NCBI GenBank assembly: GCA_030015575.1
Contig: CM057338.1
Location: 629,230,189-629,294,188 of the forward strand
Length of the DNA: 64,000 nucleotides
DNA from: Agapanthus africanus
Lineage: Eukaryota > Streptophyta > Magnoliopsida > Asparagales > Amaryllidaceae
Direction: 5' to 3'
Within the stretch, counting starts at the first letter, position 1; each line of letters begins with the position of its first letter. Positions 22,850 through 35,346 of this stretch are shown here, piece after piece. Below the pieces are notes generated by a model, which ran no database searches, was not told the origin of the DNA, and saw only the letters and a list, made by a program, of their open reading frames with translations. The translations under genes were made by a program, and so were the position numbers.

Positions 22850-24177
22850 CAGCAGGGTGTGGGAATGAAATGTTTTAATTCTATTTTATTTTGTTTCTTT
22901 TTTAAAAAAAATATTTTTACTTAACAGCCCTTTAAAAATTTTGATAATTTCAAAACCTCCGAAAACCTTAATGGTTACTTGTTAGGTATAAAATCAGGAC
23001 CAAAAAAACATCTTTTTGAATTGATCTGATACAATTTCAATTAAACGGTCATGACCATTCCAAGATTTATAATTAAAAATAAAGAAAATTATGTTCTTCT
23101 TTTTACTCTTCATCTTCTAGCTTCGATTATATATGAAAGGATGACAAGATGATGAATATGATGATACGGTGGAGGAACGACTTCATTTAGACAGAGAAGG
23201 GAGGTAGGGCCTTTATTAGGACTAAAGAATAAGGAGAAGGGATGTTATGAAAAAGCGGAAAAGAGGACTAGGATGGAGGAGAAGAAAATGAAAGTTTTGG
23301 TCAGTGCTGAGGGCTTATTAATGAAGAAAGAGAAAGATGGCGATTGTGGCGGAAGAGGGGCAACGAATGTGGTAAGATAGGTGGAGGAGAAAGAGTCATA
23401 GCTAGGGTTAGTGAGTAAGGAAGATGCAGGATGTCAAAAAAAAATTTCTTTTTGGGGTTTTAGAGTTTAGTTAATTAAGCATTCACTGATTTTTTTTGGT
23501 TAAGAATTAAAAAATAAAGAAATTGGATAAAAACCATTATATGGGTGTTTTTAAGAATGTGAAATGTTTCCACTCTAACAAAACTCCGAAATTATGATGA
23601 GAATTGAGAGATTTATTTTTATATTCTAACATGTCCCCACAGGTCGACCCTAAAATCAATGTACCGTTGTTTTTTTCCTTCTTTAATAAAAGATAGTTTT
23701 TCTTTCGATCACTAGTATATATTTAATTCATATTGAATATATACAATAGTAAGCTTGTATCTTATTGGCTAAGTCATTGCACTGCTAATTCATATGCTAT
23801 GTGTTTGAACCCCAGATTATGCAATTATTTTTATAATATTTTTTAAGCCGGTTGTTATACCAACTCACACTATTTGCAAGTCTCCTCTCCTCGCCTTTTC
23901 CTTTCTCCCTCTTTTTATCCTTCCCTCTCACTTCGTATAGACTTCCATGATGCCGGTAGCCCTTGTTTGAGTTTTGTAGGAAAAAAAGAAAAAACGAAAA
24001 ATTAACTATGAATATTATGTGCATGAATGGTTATCCATACACCCTATACGTTTTTTAACTGCTCGTGGTATTTGTATGTAGTCTATGGTAATCGTTGCAT
24101 GCTATTAACGTTGTAAGTAGCGTCTTACAAGAGCTGTGAGAAATTATATATGCGAAACAATTGTTAGGGTAGTTTCA
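22850..24177. other. AT-rich intergenic DNA upstream of the OVATE gene
   Basis: No protein gene is recognised. At 23764-23823 the plus strand shows TTGGCTAAGTCATTG (box A-like) and, about 35 nt on, GTTTGAACCCC (box B-like), reminiscent of a tRNA-derived SINE head but with no cloverleaf I can draw. Confidence 0.5.
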
Positions 24178-25935
24178 TGAAATTTCGGTTCTGAAAACGT
24201 GTCTTAGCAGCATCACTAGGTTTTTACAAGTATCAAGTATGCAATTTTAAAAATTCTTGGGGTGCTTAGCTACACTAACCTTGACTCTAACTAGAGTATT
24301 AGAGTTTAATGCATGATATAAGAACCTTTACACTAAGTGAAAGAAATTACAACCTTTGTAGACCAAGTCCTTCACTTCTATAGCTCCGAGTAGTAGTCCC
24401 AACGATTCCTCTTGGCTCCACTTGAAGAAATGAACGAGCTTGCTTCGCGATCTTCAAGGCCGAAGATGATCCACCTTGAAGCTTCTCTAGGTCAAGCTAC
24501 CTCTTCACTAATCATGCATTAGTGAAGGAAACAACCTAATCTTAATGGCTAATTTAGAGTAGGTTGATGAAGTAGGTGTTTTAGCTCACTTAGAAATCTC
24601 TAAATCCCTAGGGTTCACAACTCATGTGAGGGTTAGGGCTTTGAGGAAGTAGGAGAAGAAGATGGAGAGAGTGAAAGCAAAAATGAGCTTAGATATTTTC
24701 ACAAGTGTAGAATGGCTCTCATTCTCATCTCACTTATTGAAGCATGGATTATATCATAATAATAAAATCCAACCATGCTTCAATAGTGAATGCAAATGAA
24801 TAAATAATAAACAAGCCATGCTTCACCCATTCCACAAATATCTCTCCAATTTCCACCTCATTTTTCTATTTTCTCAAAATAGAAAATCCATACACACACA
24901 CACACATATATCACATATATATATAAATATATATTAAGAAAAGAAAATAATTAGTGAGCATTAATATTAGTTAATATATAAATATATATCAAATTATTAA
25001 ATCAACACTTGATTTAATACTCCGGTTATATCATATATATAACCGACTAATATCATATATCTGTATATCACATTATCAAATCAATACTTGATTTAATAAT
25101 CCGGTTATATCACATATAACCTGACCGATATCAAATGCCGCCAGATTAGAATACGGTATCACATACTCACATTTAATTAGGCTTCCACACATATCAGCAT
25201 ATGTGCCCTACTTCGTTTCGCTTGAGCTAGGAAACCTCTGTGTGGGACTCTAAACACTCATCAATACGCCAGCAGTAGGTAATGATCACATCAGTTACAC
25301 ACAAGCAGTCAGCGGTACTAGCTAGACGTAACGGCTACCCAGGTATTGAGCGATTAGAAAATCAACAAGCAAACTTGTCCAAACTCCCGTGAAGCCTATA
25401 AGTAACACTTACCGTACAGTCCGGTCTCTTTGTCTGATATGTCGCATATAGAGTCCGGGGGTGGATAAATCAGACCCCGGTAATTTGATAAGTTATGCCG
25501 ATGTGTGGCTCATAACGGTTCGAGAAACTACTGATAACTCTTACCAGTAAATCTTATCATCCCTGGCCAGGTACTTTCTGTTATAGCCAATCGAGCATAG
25601 CGCAACATCAACTCCCTATACCGGGAGAGACGAAACCCCTCCTATCGCTCACTGCCTCCATGTGACTCGGGACTGTACCCAAAATCCACCTGTTTGCACG
25701 ACTCCTTTGAGTCGTGGTAGGGAGGAAATCAAAACACATTGGGAACCACACAAGACACTATGACGATCTCGGGTCTACAGACTAACCTGTACCAGTGTCA
25801 CCAGAGAACTGCTATCTGACGATAGGTATGGTACTATTTAGGAGTTCTCGGCGAGTCCTATTCGGTGTACTCATTCTCTAATGAACACCTGTGTACAATC
25901 TTTGATGTCAAACACCAATGATTATGGGACCAACC
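24178..25935 (-). repeat. A: truncated minus-strand copia LTR
   Basis: It is homologous to the reverse complement of the C1 LTR, for example the AAGGTTGTAG region, the conserved GTCTACAGACTAACCTGTAC segment and TGATGTCAAACACCAATG at the right. It begins TGAAA at 24178 and stops at 25935, where C3's LTR terminus TGAAGG starts. About 400 bp of its promoter-side end is missing; it should lie right of C3, outside the window. It is the oldest layer of nest 2. Confidence 0.78.
24893..24945. repeat. CA/TA microsatellite in LTR A
   Basis: An (AC)n run passes into an (AT)n-rich stretch ending ATATATATT. Confidence 0.8.
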
Positions 25936-27889
25936 TGAAGGGTTCCTATCGACGGCAGCAAGGTTTCGGGAGGCATCGTCCATCCCATTTTAAAAATTTG
26001 CCGTTAAAAGGAACTCTAAACATGATCGTTAACTAGAATACAATATGGAAACAAAGTAAACCATTTACTATCTAAGTGAAAAAAGAAATACAACCTTTAT
26101 AGATCGGTCCTTCACTTCATAAGCTCCTTGTAGTAGTCCCTTCGCTGCGATCGTGGTTCTCCCGGACTCTTGCATGGCTTCACGGGGCGAAAGGAGCGAC
26201 CTTGCTTGAAGTCTTCGAGGCCGAAGATGATCTACATCAAGGGAATGCTAACTCAAGCTACTACTTCACTAACTAGAGAATTAGTGAAGCAAACATCCTA
26301 AACTAAAGTGCAAGTCTAGTAGAGAATAATGAAATAGGAAGTGGGTACACTTTAGAATTTTTTTCCTCACATTATTTCCTTACTTAATCAAAACCCTAAC
26401 AAGCTTTTTGAGCTTGAGGAAGAAGATGAACTAAAATGAATGATTAAGTGAGTGAGCTAACCATGGGTGAGTGGGTATCATATACTAACTCATGTAGAGA
26501 CATAACCATGGCTACATTATAATGGTTAGGTTAATTAATATCTTAAGTAAAACAAAACTAGTGGACTAAGTCAATGCAACCATAAGCTTCATGAAGCTTC
26601 ATGCATGTGAGCTCATCATCCACTAATTTTAGAATTACTTTAAATATAAAAACCTAACACTATAATTAGTATGGTATAAATCTTATACACCCATGTAAGT
26701 TGTATTAACAACCATGATACAAAAAGAGAACACAATTTCATATATATCACATATATATTAAGTTGTGCACATATGAGAAAAACTAATGCTTAAGTGAACC
26801 AATGTTAGTTAATGTAAATTAGTATATCAAATATATAATTATACACTAAATTATCAAATCAACACTTGATTTAATAATCCGGTTATATCACATATAACCG
26901 ACTAACACAAAATGTACCAACTTATCGAATCAACACTTGATTCGATAACCCGGCTATATCACATATAACCAACCGATACAAATGTCGCGAGAATAGAATA
27001 CGGTATCACATAAACGCATTATTTTCGGTCCCGCACATATCACATATGCGCTCCTATTTCGTTTTTCCTAAGCCAGTAAAACCTCTATGTAGGACTCTAA
27101 AGACTCGTTAATATGCCGGCAGTAGGTGATGATCACATCAAGCACCCACAAGCCGTCAGCGGTACTAGCTGGACGTAACGGCTACCCGGGTATTGAGCGA
27201 TCAGTAGATCAGCAAGCAAGCCTGCTCCAACTCTTGCAAAAGCCTGACAGTGACACTACCGTACAGTCCGGTCTCCTTGTCTGATATGTCGCATATCAAG
27301 TCTAGGGGTGGTAAACGTCAGACCCCAATAACCGATAAGTCATGCCGATATGAGGCTCATAACGGGTCGAGAAACTACTGGTAACACTTACCAGTAAATC
27401 TCTAAACCAGCCCTGGCCAGGGACTTCCATGTTATGTCCAATCGAGCACGGTGCAACATCAACCCCCAATACCGAGAGAGACGAAACCCCTCCTATCGCT
27501 CATTGCCTCCATGTGACTCAGGACTGTACCCAAAAACCACTGTTTTGCACGCCCTCTTGGACGTTGTAAGGTGGAAAGCAAAGCACAGTGGGAATCACAC
27601 ATGACTCTATGACGATCTCGGGTCTACAGACTAACCTGTACAAGTGTCACCAGAGAACTGCCATCTGATGTGAGGTATAATACCATCTGGGAGTTCTCGG
27701 CGAGTCCGTCCAGTGTACCCAGTCTCCACTGAGCACCCGTATATCATCTCTGATGTCAAACATCAATGGATATGGGATCATCCATCGCCCATCTATATGG
27801 GTCGAGAAGCTATACGCTAGTCTACTCTGGTATATCGATGCCCCGTCTCGATACACGTATGACTAGGGACCTTAAAAGATGTACTTATG
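25936..27889 (-). repeat. C3 3' LTR, outer part
   Basis: It is the reverse complement of C1-type LTR sequence, starting TGAAGGGTTCC. It includes AAGCTTCATGAAGCTT (near 26586) and the GATCTCGGGTCTACAGAC segment, and ends in TTATG at the C4 junction. Confidence 0.88.
27885..27889. repeat. Target-site duplication of C4, left copy (TTATG)
   Basis: TTATG precedes the TGTTGG start of C4 and recurs at 37456-37460 directly after C4's ACTTACA end. The host LTR sequence reads continuously across when one copy is removed. Confidence 0.93.
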
Positions 27890-29998
27890 TGTTGGATATA
27901 GTGCCGTCAAAGTCAATTATTGGATCGCAGGTACGTAATTGCAATGATTGAGGAGGACCTATACCGGTAGGACAGTCTTACTCGAGATGATAGTATGCTA
28001 TCTGGTTTGCCTTTATCAGTCGTATATAGGTTCAGATGACTGATCACGATTACACTTTGATAGAGCCCTTAGGATCTTGCTTGACTACCAACAGTATGAG
28101 GGCGATCATATACGTGAGAGTTGGGTGGTCTATAAGCATATCCTTAATAGTGGTCCCTAGTCGTGGGAGTTTCGAGACAGGGTATCGATACTCCGGAGTA
28201 GACTAGTGTATACAGTCGAGACCCCGACGAGGGGCGGTGGCCGGTCTCACAAGTCACTGGTGTCAGTTGGATCACCTAAGATGTATACAGGTGCTCATTG
28301 GGTTATGAGTACACCGGACAGGACTCGCCGGGAACCTGCTAGTTGGTATTATACATATCGTCAGATAGAAGTTCCCTGGTGACATTTGTACAGGTTAGTT
28401 CATCGACCTGAGGTCGTCATTTGTCTCGTGTGAGTTTCTACTGTGCTTTGATTTCTACCCTACCACGGCTCAAAGGAGTCGTGCAAACAGGTCGTTTTTG
28501 GTTACAGTCCCGAGCCACATGGAGGCACGTGAGCGGATCGGCAGGGGATTCATCTCTCCCGGTATTGGGGGTGGAGGTCACGCTGTGTCTAGGAAAGCCA
28601 TTACACTAAGTCCTTGGCCAAGGCAGGTGAGATTTACTGGTAGGTACTCCAGTAGTATCTCAGGGTGTTCAGGGCTTGTCTCCGACACGACTTATACAGC
28701 TATTGGGGGTCTGACGTTACTGGCCCCCTAGGCAGGATATGCGATACTCATAGACGAACGGACCGGACTGTATATACATTGTCACTGTTAGGCTCAGTAG
28801 GGTTTCCGGATGAGTTCGCTCATCGGCCTCCCTTGAGGTCAGTCCATGGGCAGCCGTTACGCATAGCTAGTGCCACTGACGGTTTGTGGTTAAACCCACT
28901 GCCAGGGTACTGACGAGTCATTAGAGTCCCCCACAGACAGTTTCCCAATTTCGGGCGAAACGTTGTAGAGGCCGTATGGTTTTATGGAAGGGTTCGGAAA
29001 ATGCTCATGCGTTTACGCACGTGTCATATTTCGGGCAGATAATACTGGTGGGCTTTGGTTTAAGCCGGATCCATGTATTATACAGAGTAGATATAATATC
29101 TTTGTCTCAGTTGCATTTGTATTCGGTCGTAATACAAATACGGGTATATTTATACAGTTACGGGGTTATCCTGAAATTCGTTTCGGGATCACTTTTGGAA
29201 GTTGCCAGTTTCCAGTTTTCTATCAGTCGTATTTAACATTCGGTTAAATACGGATTTATCTTTTCTTGAGATGAGTGTGGATGCTTCCAGAAGGTTCTAG
29301 AAGTGGTGAGGTGTTTTGTGACTCAAGGTTGCATTTAATGATTCAATTAATGCATGATGACTTGGTTAATGATTCATCATTTTCATTAATTGTGTTCATA
29401 CTTTGTGTTCACACTAGATATTTCTCTTATTGTCACCTCCCCCTTTCCTACCCTCACCCCCTACCTCTATATGATGGCCGGCCCTTCCCCTCCTCTCTTG
29501 AGATTCTCACACTTGATTTGATTCATTTGGGAAAAAGATTATGATAGTTCCGGTGTATGGAATTTCATAGCTCATTTCATTCCATCACCCAATTCCAATG
29601 GCAACTTCATTAACAGTTCGTCCATGGCTTTGGACGAAGCGAGACAAAGTCTTCTACTCATTCACTACATCATTCTTGGTCATCTCTTTTAGCAAACTTG
29701 ATGACCGAGTTGCCTCGAGTTAGAGGAGGGAGCCCGTATAAAGATCCGATGACGTGGTGCCACCTGGACGAGGAGATCGGAGATCGATGAGATTGGAGCA
29801 GCCGCAACGGAGCGTGGGATGATGGTTAAAGAATGAAGGACTCGGATCTTTCGGTATAACCTTTCTACCCTCTTTGTAGATTGTTAGTTTAGCGTTAATG
29901 GCAGATCCGGGTTATAGTATGCGATAGCGCCAGTTATAAAAGTTTTTGTTCCGCATTTGGCGTCTAAAAGACGGCCGGGACGCTACCGTAGACTTACA
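27890..29998 (+). repeat. C4 5' LTR, 2109 bp
   Basis: TGTTGG...CTTACA, directly followed by the primer site. Homologous in parts to the C1/C2 LTRs, mainly the TCTCCCGGTATTGGGG region. Confidence 0.93.
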
Positions 29999-30012
29999 TG
30001 GTATCAGAGCCA
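29999..30012 (+). other. C4 primer binding site
   Basis: TGGTATCAGAGCC abuts the LTR end with no spacer base. Confidence 0.92.
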
Positions 30013-32294
30013 CGCCATTAAGCTTTACTAACTTGTGCTAACGCATTTAAAACATCGATCGGACCGAATATCAAAAACTGCTAAATTTCCGTTCACAGTT
30101 TCTGTTGATTTTAAATCAAGTCCTAAAATTATTTTGCATATCACAGAAAGTTGTGCAGGGTTTTCTAAGCACATCGTACAAATTTGGGCACGTGACTCAA
30201 CAAGACAGCCGCGGAATCGCGGTCAAACCTAGGGTTTGACCGCGCATCCGCGGCCATTCTGTATGGTCATTGCTCCAAATTTGCACAGTGACTTATTCTC
30301 TGGAAATTAAGGTTTTTGGTATATATCTTTTGGGCCCAGATTTTGTTACTGTGCAGCAGATGTTCATAGGGCCCACTTCGTGATATTAAGTCGATCGAAA
30401 TTTAAATATGTTAGTTTACAGTACTTACATTATATGTCCGACCGTGAATGTCATTTGATCGGTAAACCGCGTCTGATTGCTATAGTTCTTTTAGACGGGT
30501 TTGCGAACGTGACATTCGCGTTGATGTTCTGTGTTGTGCTGTGATGTTGCGGATTTGTCGTGGTGGATAGCAGTGTGCAATAGTAGTGCAGTTTGGATTT
30601 ATTTATACATTTGATATTGTGGGGCGAGCGTCCAACATGTGGACTGCCGTCACTGCCTATTGTATAATATTCTTTTACGGCACGACCGGGTCGAGGTCGA
30701 TGTATCCGTTGTACATATTTTTCATTACTGTACTAGGTTTTACCCCGTGACGGAGTGCACGGATAGCCGGGTTCTGGAGGGCAACGGGTCGGTATCTCAT
30801 GGCTTCGAGAGGCAGAGGGGCCTCACTCTAGAATTGGCAGACTATTCGCCGCACTTGTAGGGGGTACAGGTTGACCCAAGGAGGGGTGCCCAAGATTACC
30901 GGATTCCGTGAAGTGCTGGGTGGTCCATTCACTTTGATGTAGGGGCTGCCTCGCTTCAGGTTTTTGCGGGTAACTTGCCGCACCCGTAGGGGTCTAGGTT
31001 TCATTGCACAGGCTATCCACACGACAGGAGAACGTCGGGTTTCAGCAGCGGCTCTGTGAAACCCGGGTATCCCAGATTATCTGTATTGTTCTGTGATCCT
31101 TATTACTTTTCTGTAATGTTGCATATTATCACGCCTGGAGCGATTATTGTATATTGGTTTATATACTATTAGATGTTGTATATGTTTTACACCCGTGCTA
31201 GTTTTGTCCCCGCTCTGTCGTTAGTTAAGTAACCTAACGGGTGATGACGGGACCCAGTGACGAATGCGGATGGCATATACGTACATTTTATTTTCGTTCT
31301 TTTCTGGTGTGATTAATTGATGGGACTGCGTTGATTCTGATCAATGCAAAGTAAAACAAACCTGTTTGGATGTTATTGGAACAATTTAAAAAGTGTTATT
31401 ACAAAGATGTTTCCTTTTGTTATGCATAGTGGTATTCAGTGGAATATCCTGCACCTCATTCGATGGGGCAAGGGCTGATATCCCTTCACCGGGACTGACC
31501 CTATGGGCAAAAGTTTGCGTCAGGGTAATAACTTCACTATAGTCGATTAAATATTGCTTTGCATCGCGGTATTCAGTGGAATATCCTGCACCTCATTCCA
31601 CGAGGAAAGAGCTGAGATCCCTTCACCGGGAGTGACCTCTTTAGCAAAGGTTTTCGCCACTATATTTTATAAAAAGCTATCAGGTTCCTTCAACGAGATC
31701 AAGTTCATTACGTTAAAGGTTTTTCGCCAAAAACCAGCCGTAGCCCTCCGTCATTTCTTATGGATGGTCAGTAGTATTCAAGCTATGTTTGTTGGCCTTC
31801 GTCAAGGCAAAGTGTTTGGTAGCTGCTGGGGTATTCATTTGTTGCATAGATAGATGAGTTGGTTTGGAACAGTCGTATTACCTTGTTGGCCTTCGTCAAG
31901 GGTATGTACATGTGGGTTCAAATTAACAAGATAATGACGGGCAGAACTTGACATGTGACTTATGATTTGTTGGCCTTCGTCAAGGTCATAAGAACATGGG
32001 GTAAAAATCATATCGGGAGTTTCTAAAGAAACTGAAACTTACCAGGTATGCGCATACCTTCTGGAGTGTGATAATGCGAGTGGATTCCGTCACGTTATTA
32101 TGCGATGAGAGTTGGATCCCGATTCCCACTGATGAGTTGGTTTTCTCTTCGGGTGATCCCGATTGATTCTTCTTTCAGGTTTGGAGGAGAATTTGACAGT
32201 ACAGTGGGAGGTTTCCGGATTAGATAAAGTGATAACCATTCTGATCTAGGTTAAAGTGCACGCAGAGTGTTTCTTTTCTTTCTCTCTTTGGCAG
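30013..32294 (+). other. C4 non-coding leader
   Basis: It carries the GC-rich hairpin at 30209-30253 and the CGTTAGTTAAGTAACCTAACG dyad at 31219. It also has the 90-bp module twice (about 31420-31511 and 31555-31647) and three TTGTTGGCCTTCGTCAAGG copies (31788, 31882, 31966). It ends with a pyrimidine tract and TTGGCAG|CGACC (32294/32295). The leader is better conserved between C1, C2 and C4 than C4's pol, so its sequence matters for mobilisation. Confidence 0.8.
30209..30253 (+). other. GC-rich RNA hairpin of C4 leader
   Basis: Arms 30209-30228 and 30234-30253 pair over 20 positions with two mismatches around loop CTAGG; the apex ACCCTAGGGT is self-complementary. It starts 210 nt after the primer site. 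Confidence 0.82.
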
Positions 32295-35200
32295 CGACCT
32301 TTGACCGACCCTAGACTATGACTCAGTGACCAAGTTGACCGAACCTTCTTAAAATACTGGCTTTTGGATTGTCTGAGTTGCATAAGTCATTGTCACTCCT
32401 TCTTTTACCCTTTGCATTTCTCAGAACACCCCGTATTACTACGGACATCCACTTCCATTGGATAGATCCATCGTATGGTTATATACGAACTCGAAGGGTC
32501 TCCTTCGAGGATGGATCAAGGTTCAGGAGAAAAAGAATTGGTTTATTCAGTTATCTTTTATTATCACCTTCTCTCAGATTGCGAGGGCTCCTTGGTTTAG
32601 GAGAGTACACCTATTACTCTTATTGGATAGTCTTCTTCCAAACCATAGGCAGGTGCCGAAAGGTAGAGAATGAAGAAAACCAATTAGTCTAAGTAGGGTG
32701 TACAGAAGGTAATATGTAAAGACAAAATAAAGGGATTAGAAAGAGGGCAAAGTAAATTGCGACTGTTATCATTCATGACCAAACCGCGTACTTCATCGCC
32801 ACTCCTATTTCACCTTTAAAAGAATAAGGTATTATTCAGTTGTCTTTTATCATCACCTTCTCTCAGTTGCGAGTACTCCTTGGTTTAGGAGGGTACACCT
32901 ATTATGCTTACTGGATAGTCTTCTTCCAAACCATAGGCTGGTGCTGAACGGTAGGGAAGGAAGAAAACCATTTAGCCTAACGATGGTGTACAGAAGGTAA
33001 CGACTAAAGACAAATAAAGGGATTTGGAGAGATGGCAAAAGAAATATACGGTTAAAGTCATGAATTGGATTATGGAAGAGGCATTACTATGAATACCAGG
33101 ATACCCCTACGAAACATTTTCATGTTTCAGTGCATTGTTAATGGAAAACTGTTTTCCGGATTAGATACTTACTCCAGGGTGTGTATTCACCAGGTTTCAT
33201 TCTCACATCTGTATGGTTTTACAGATGATGAGTGGGAGGAAGTTATTAGGAATTAGGTGATCATCCTCATTATATTGGAATTCGTTGTAATTGGTGATAT
33301 TTGAGGAAATCGCCTGGGTACAGTTTTCAACCTACGACGCACAGGTTTTGAGTTATTCAACTCAGCGGACTTATACAGAGTATTGTATGTTGTCCAGTGT
33401 CCATCAGGACAAAGGGGTAGGTCCTCGTACTATGTTCTGTTTACTTATGACTTCTCTAGTTTTTAGACAAATGTTTCGTAGAAATACAAGGTCTAAGTTT
33501 TGAGAAGTTATGGGTATAAGAATAAAGTAGAGGACCAGATATCGCAAGTATCGGGATTCTTCAAAGAGATCGAAGATGTAGATTCTTGTGATTGGTATTC
33601 AGATAATAGTAAAAGTTTTGAGAAACTTGTTTCTCTTTCAGGTTACTCATAATTGGATGGATTCCTAAGTTGAGTAATGCTGATTAGCCTCTCTCCATTG
33701 AGATGATATACACTGGAGACAGCTGCATGATTAGAATCTGGTTCCAATTAAATAAGTGCCAAAGTTTCTATATTGGATATAGAATGGTTCATATCTTAAC
33801 GATGTTAAGGTACGGGAAGTTGTCCGGCTTATACTTAAAACCAGACTCTGGAAAACTCAGGGCACGTTTCTGTAATGGCTGTTTGTGGGTTGGCCTAGGC
33901 TATAACGAGGGTTGACTTTCTACCATCTGAAAGATCAATAGTGCTATTGTTCTTAACTCGCCACAATTTTAGTAAAATGGATTTTTTCAGAAAGCAGCAG
34001 TGGGAGTATGGTAGAACTGGAAGTGATTCCAGAACCGCAAACGATTAGGGAAAATTTAATAGGACCTAAAGATTCAATCAGGTTTGACATTCCATTAGCC
34101 ACTCCGCAGATATGGTGGGTAACCTCAGACACCCGAGAGGTACTCCGGTAGCCTCAAGGACGGTGACAGGGAGGTTTTTATTTACCCAGACTTGACACTA
34201 CTGTCGTTCCAGGCTATGAGACCCGGTAGGAGGGTTGTTGTAGTCAGTGGGAGCAGTGGAAGCATAATGGGCAAGTAGCTTATGTCTATTTATAGACTAG
34301 AGCAGTTATAGCGGAGATTGATCATCTAATTTTGATGTGACAGTCATGGGTTTGACTTCATCAGAATAGGGGATGGATCTGTTAAGAAGGTAGTAGGGTG
34401 TGATGTCTTGGTTTTTGGATGACATACACATAGTAGAAAGTAAAATTCCTATACTACAATCGGTTGTACTTTGGTCGTCACACAGTTGTTTCTCCAGACA
34501 GGATATGGATATAATATCTGACATTCTAGTTTCTAGATCTATGGTTTTAGATATGGATTTGGGTAGTTTCCCAATATGGGTACTTTGACAGTATTCTAAT
34601 GGTTTTTAGAATAGATGACTCCTGGCATGGTGGTGTACCTGAAGGTGATGGAGTCACCCTCTCTAAAGGTGTCTTATAGACTAAAGGAGAGAGGGATGTG
34701 CATGATTGGCAGATCACTTGCTTAGGCAATTGAGTCAATCATGAGATGCCATTTACCACACCAGATGTTGTTTTTTTCACTAGATGCAATAAGTTTGTAT
34801 TAATCCAATCCTGGAGAAACATAAGGAAGCAGTTTTAGAACATAAGTGCATGTTCTACGGATTTGATGACGGCAGCCTCCTTCGGGAGACGGTTATCATT
34901 CCAGGCTTCAAAGGTGACATGGATGACAGAGTTATTGTTAGAGTTATAGTTTTCCCTCTGACGAAGAGGGACAGTATTATGGACAGGTGGTCCAAGAGGA
35001 TACCGTGGGAGTCATGGTGCAGGATACTGATTAGGTTCAGTTATCGATACAGTCTAAGAAGTTTGGATTTAGAGTTCATTTATGAACTAGGTCCCATCAG
35101 ATATCCAGACATATTCTAAGACAGGTATTACTCAATTCGGGAGATGGCTTTCTCCGTGAACTTGAGATTAAGAGAGACATAGAAAGAAACATTTGGGCGG

Positions 35201-35334
35201 ATCCACTCACTGAGGCTATTTCTCGAACACAATAGTTTTACAAACGGGCTTTGTGAAACTGATTAGTAGAGGAGTTGGGTGTTGGTTTCACACGGGCTGT
35301 GAGTACGCGACATCGCAATAATTAGCCTTAAGTG
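32295..35334 (+). pseudogene. C4 decayed gag/pol remnant
   Basis: No long ORF survives. Pol landmarks are still legible in DNA: integrase-like TCGTACTATGTTCTGTTTAC (about 33424), hinge-like CCATTAGCCACTCCGCAGAT (about 34094), and RNase H/end-like CTAGGTCCCATCAGATATCC near 35088. A direct repeat of about 210 bp (32540-32752 and 32830-33040) replaces normal coding sequence near the 5' part. Short ORFs here (for example 32369-32692) do not resemble proteins. Confidence 0.82.
32540..33040 (+). repeat. Imperfect 210-bp direct repeat in C4
   Basis: 32540-32752 and 32830-33040 share long stretches such as ACCTATTA, GGATAGTCTTCTTCCAAACC and TGTACAGAAGGTAA, with scattered substitutions; copies are about 290 bp apart. 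Confidence 0.82.
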
Positions 35335-35346
35335 CAAGTGGGAGAT

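Noticed and set aside
22385..22868. Plus-strand ORFs over OVATE exon 1 (Arg/Pro/Gly-rich)
   Set aside because: Shadow frames of the GC-rich coding exon; the minus-strand frame has the family motifs.
24178..27889. A single full-length minus-strand copia element between the two LTR-like segments
   Set aside because: The segments are the same side of the LTR twice, with no pol between them and a TGAAGG terminus at 25936; two nested LTRs explain it better.
28421..29544. Several 60-90 codon ORFs repeated at 35955-37001
   Set aside because: Both sets lie inside the C4 LTRs; recurrence reflects LTR identity, not gene conservation.
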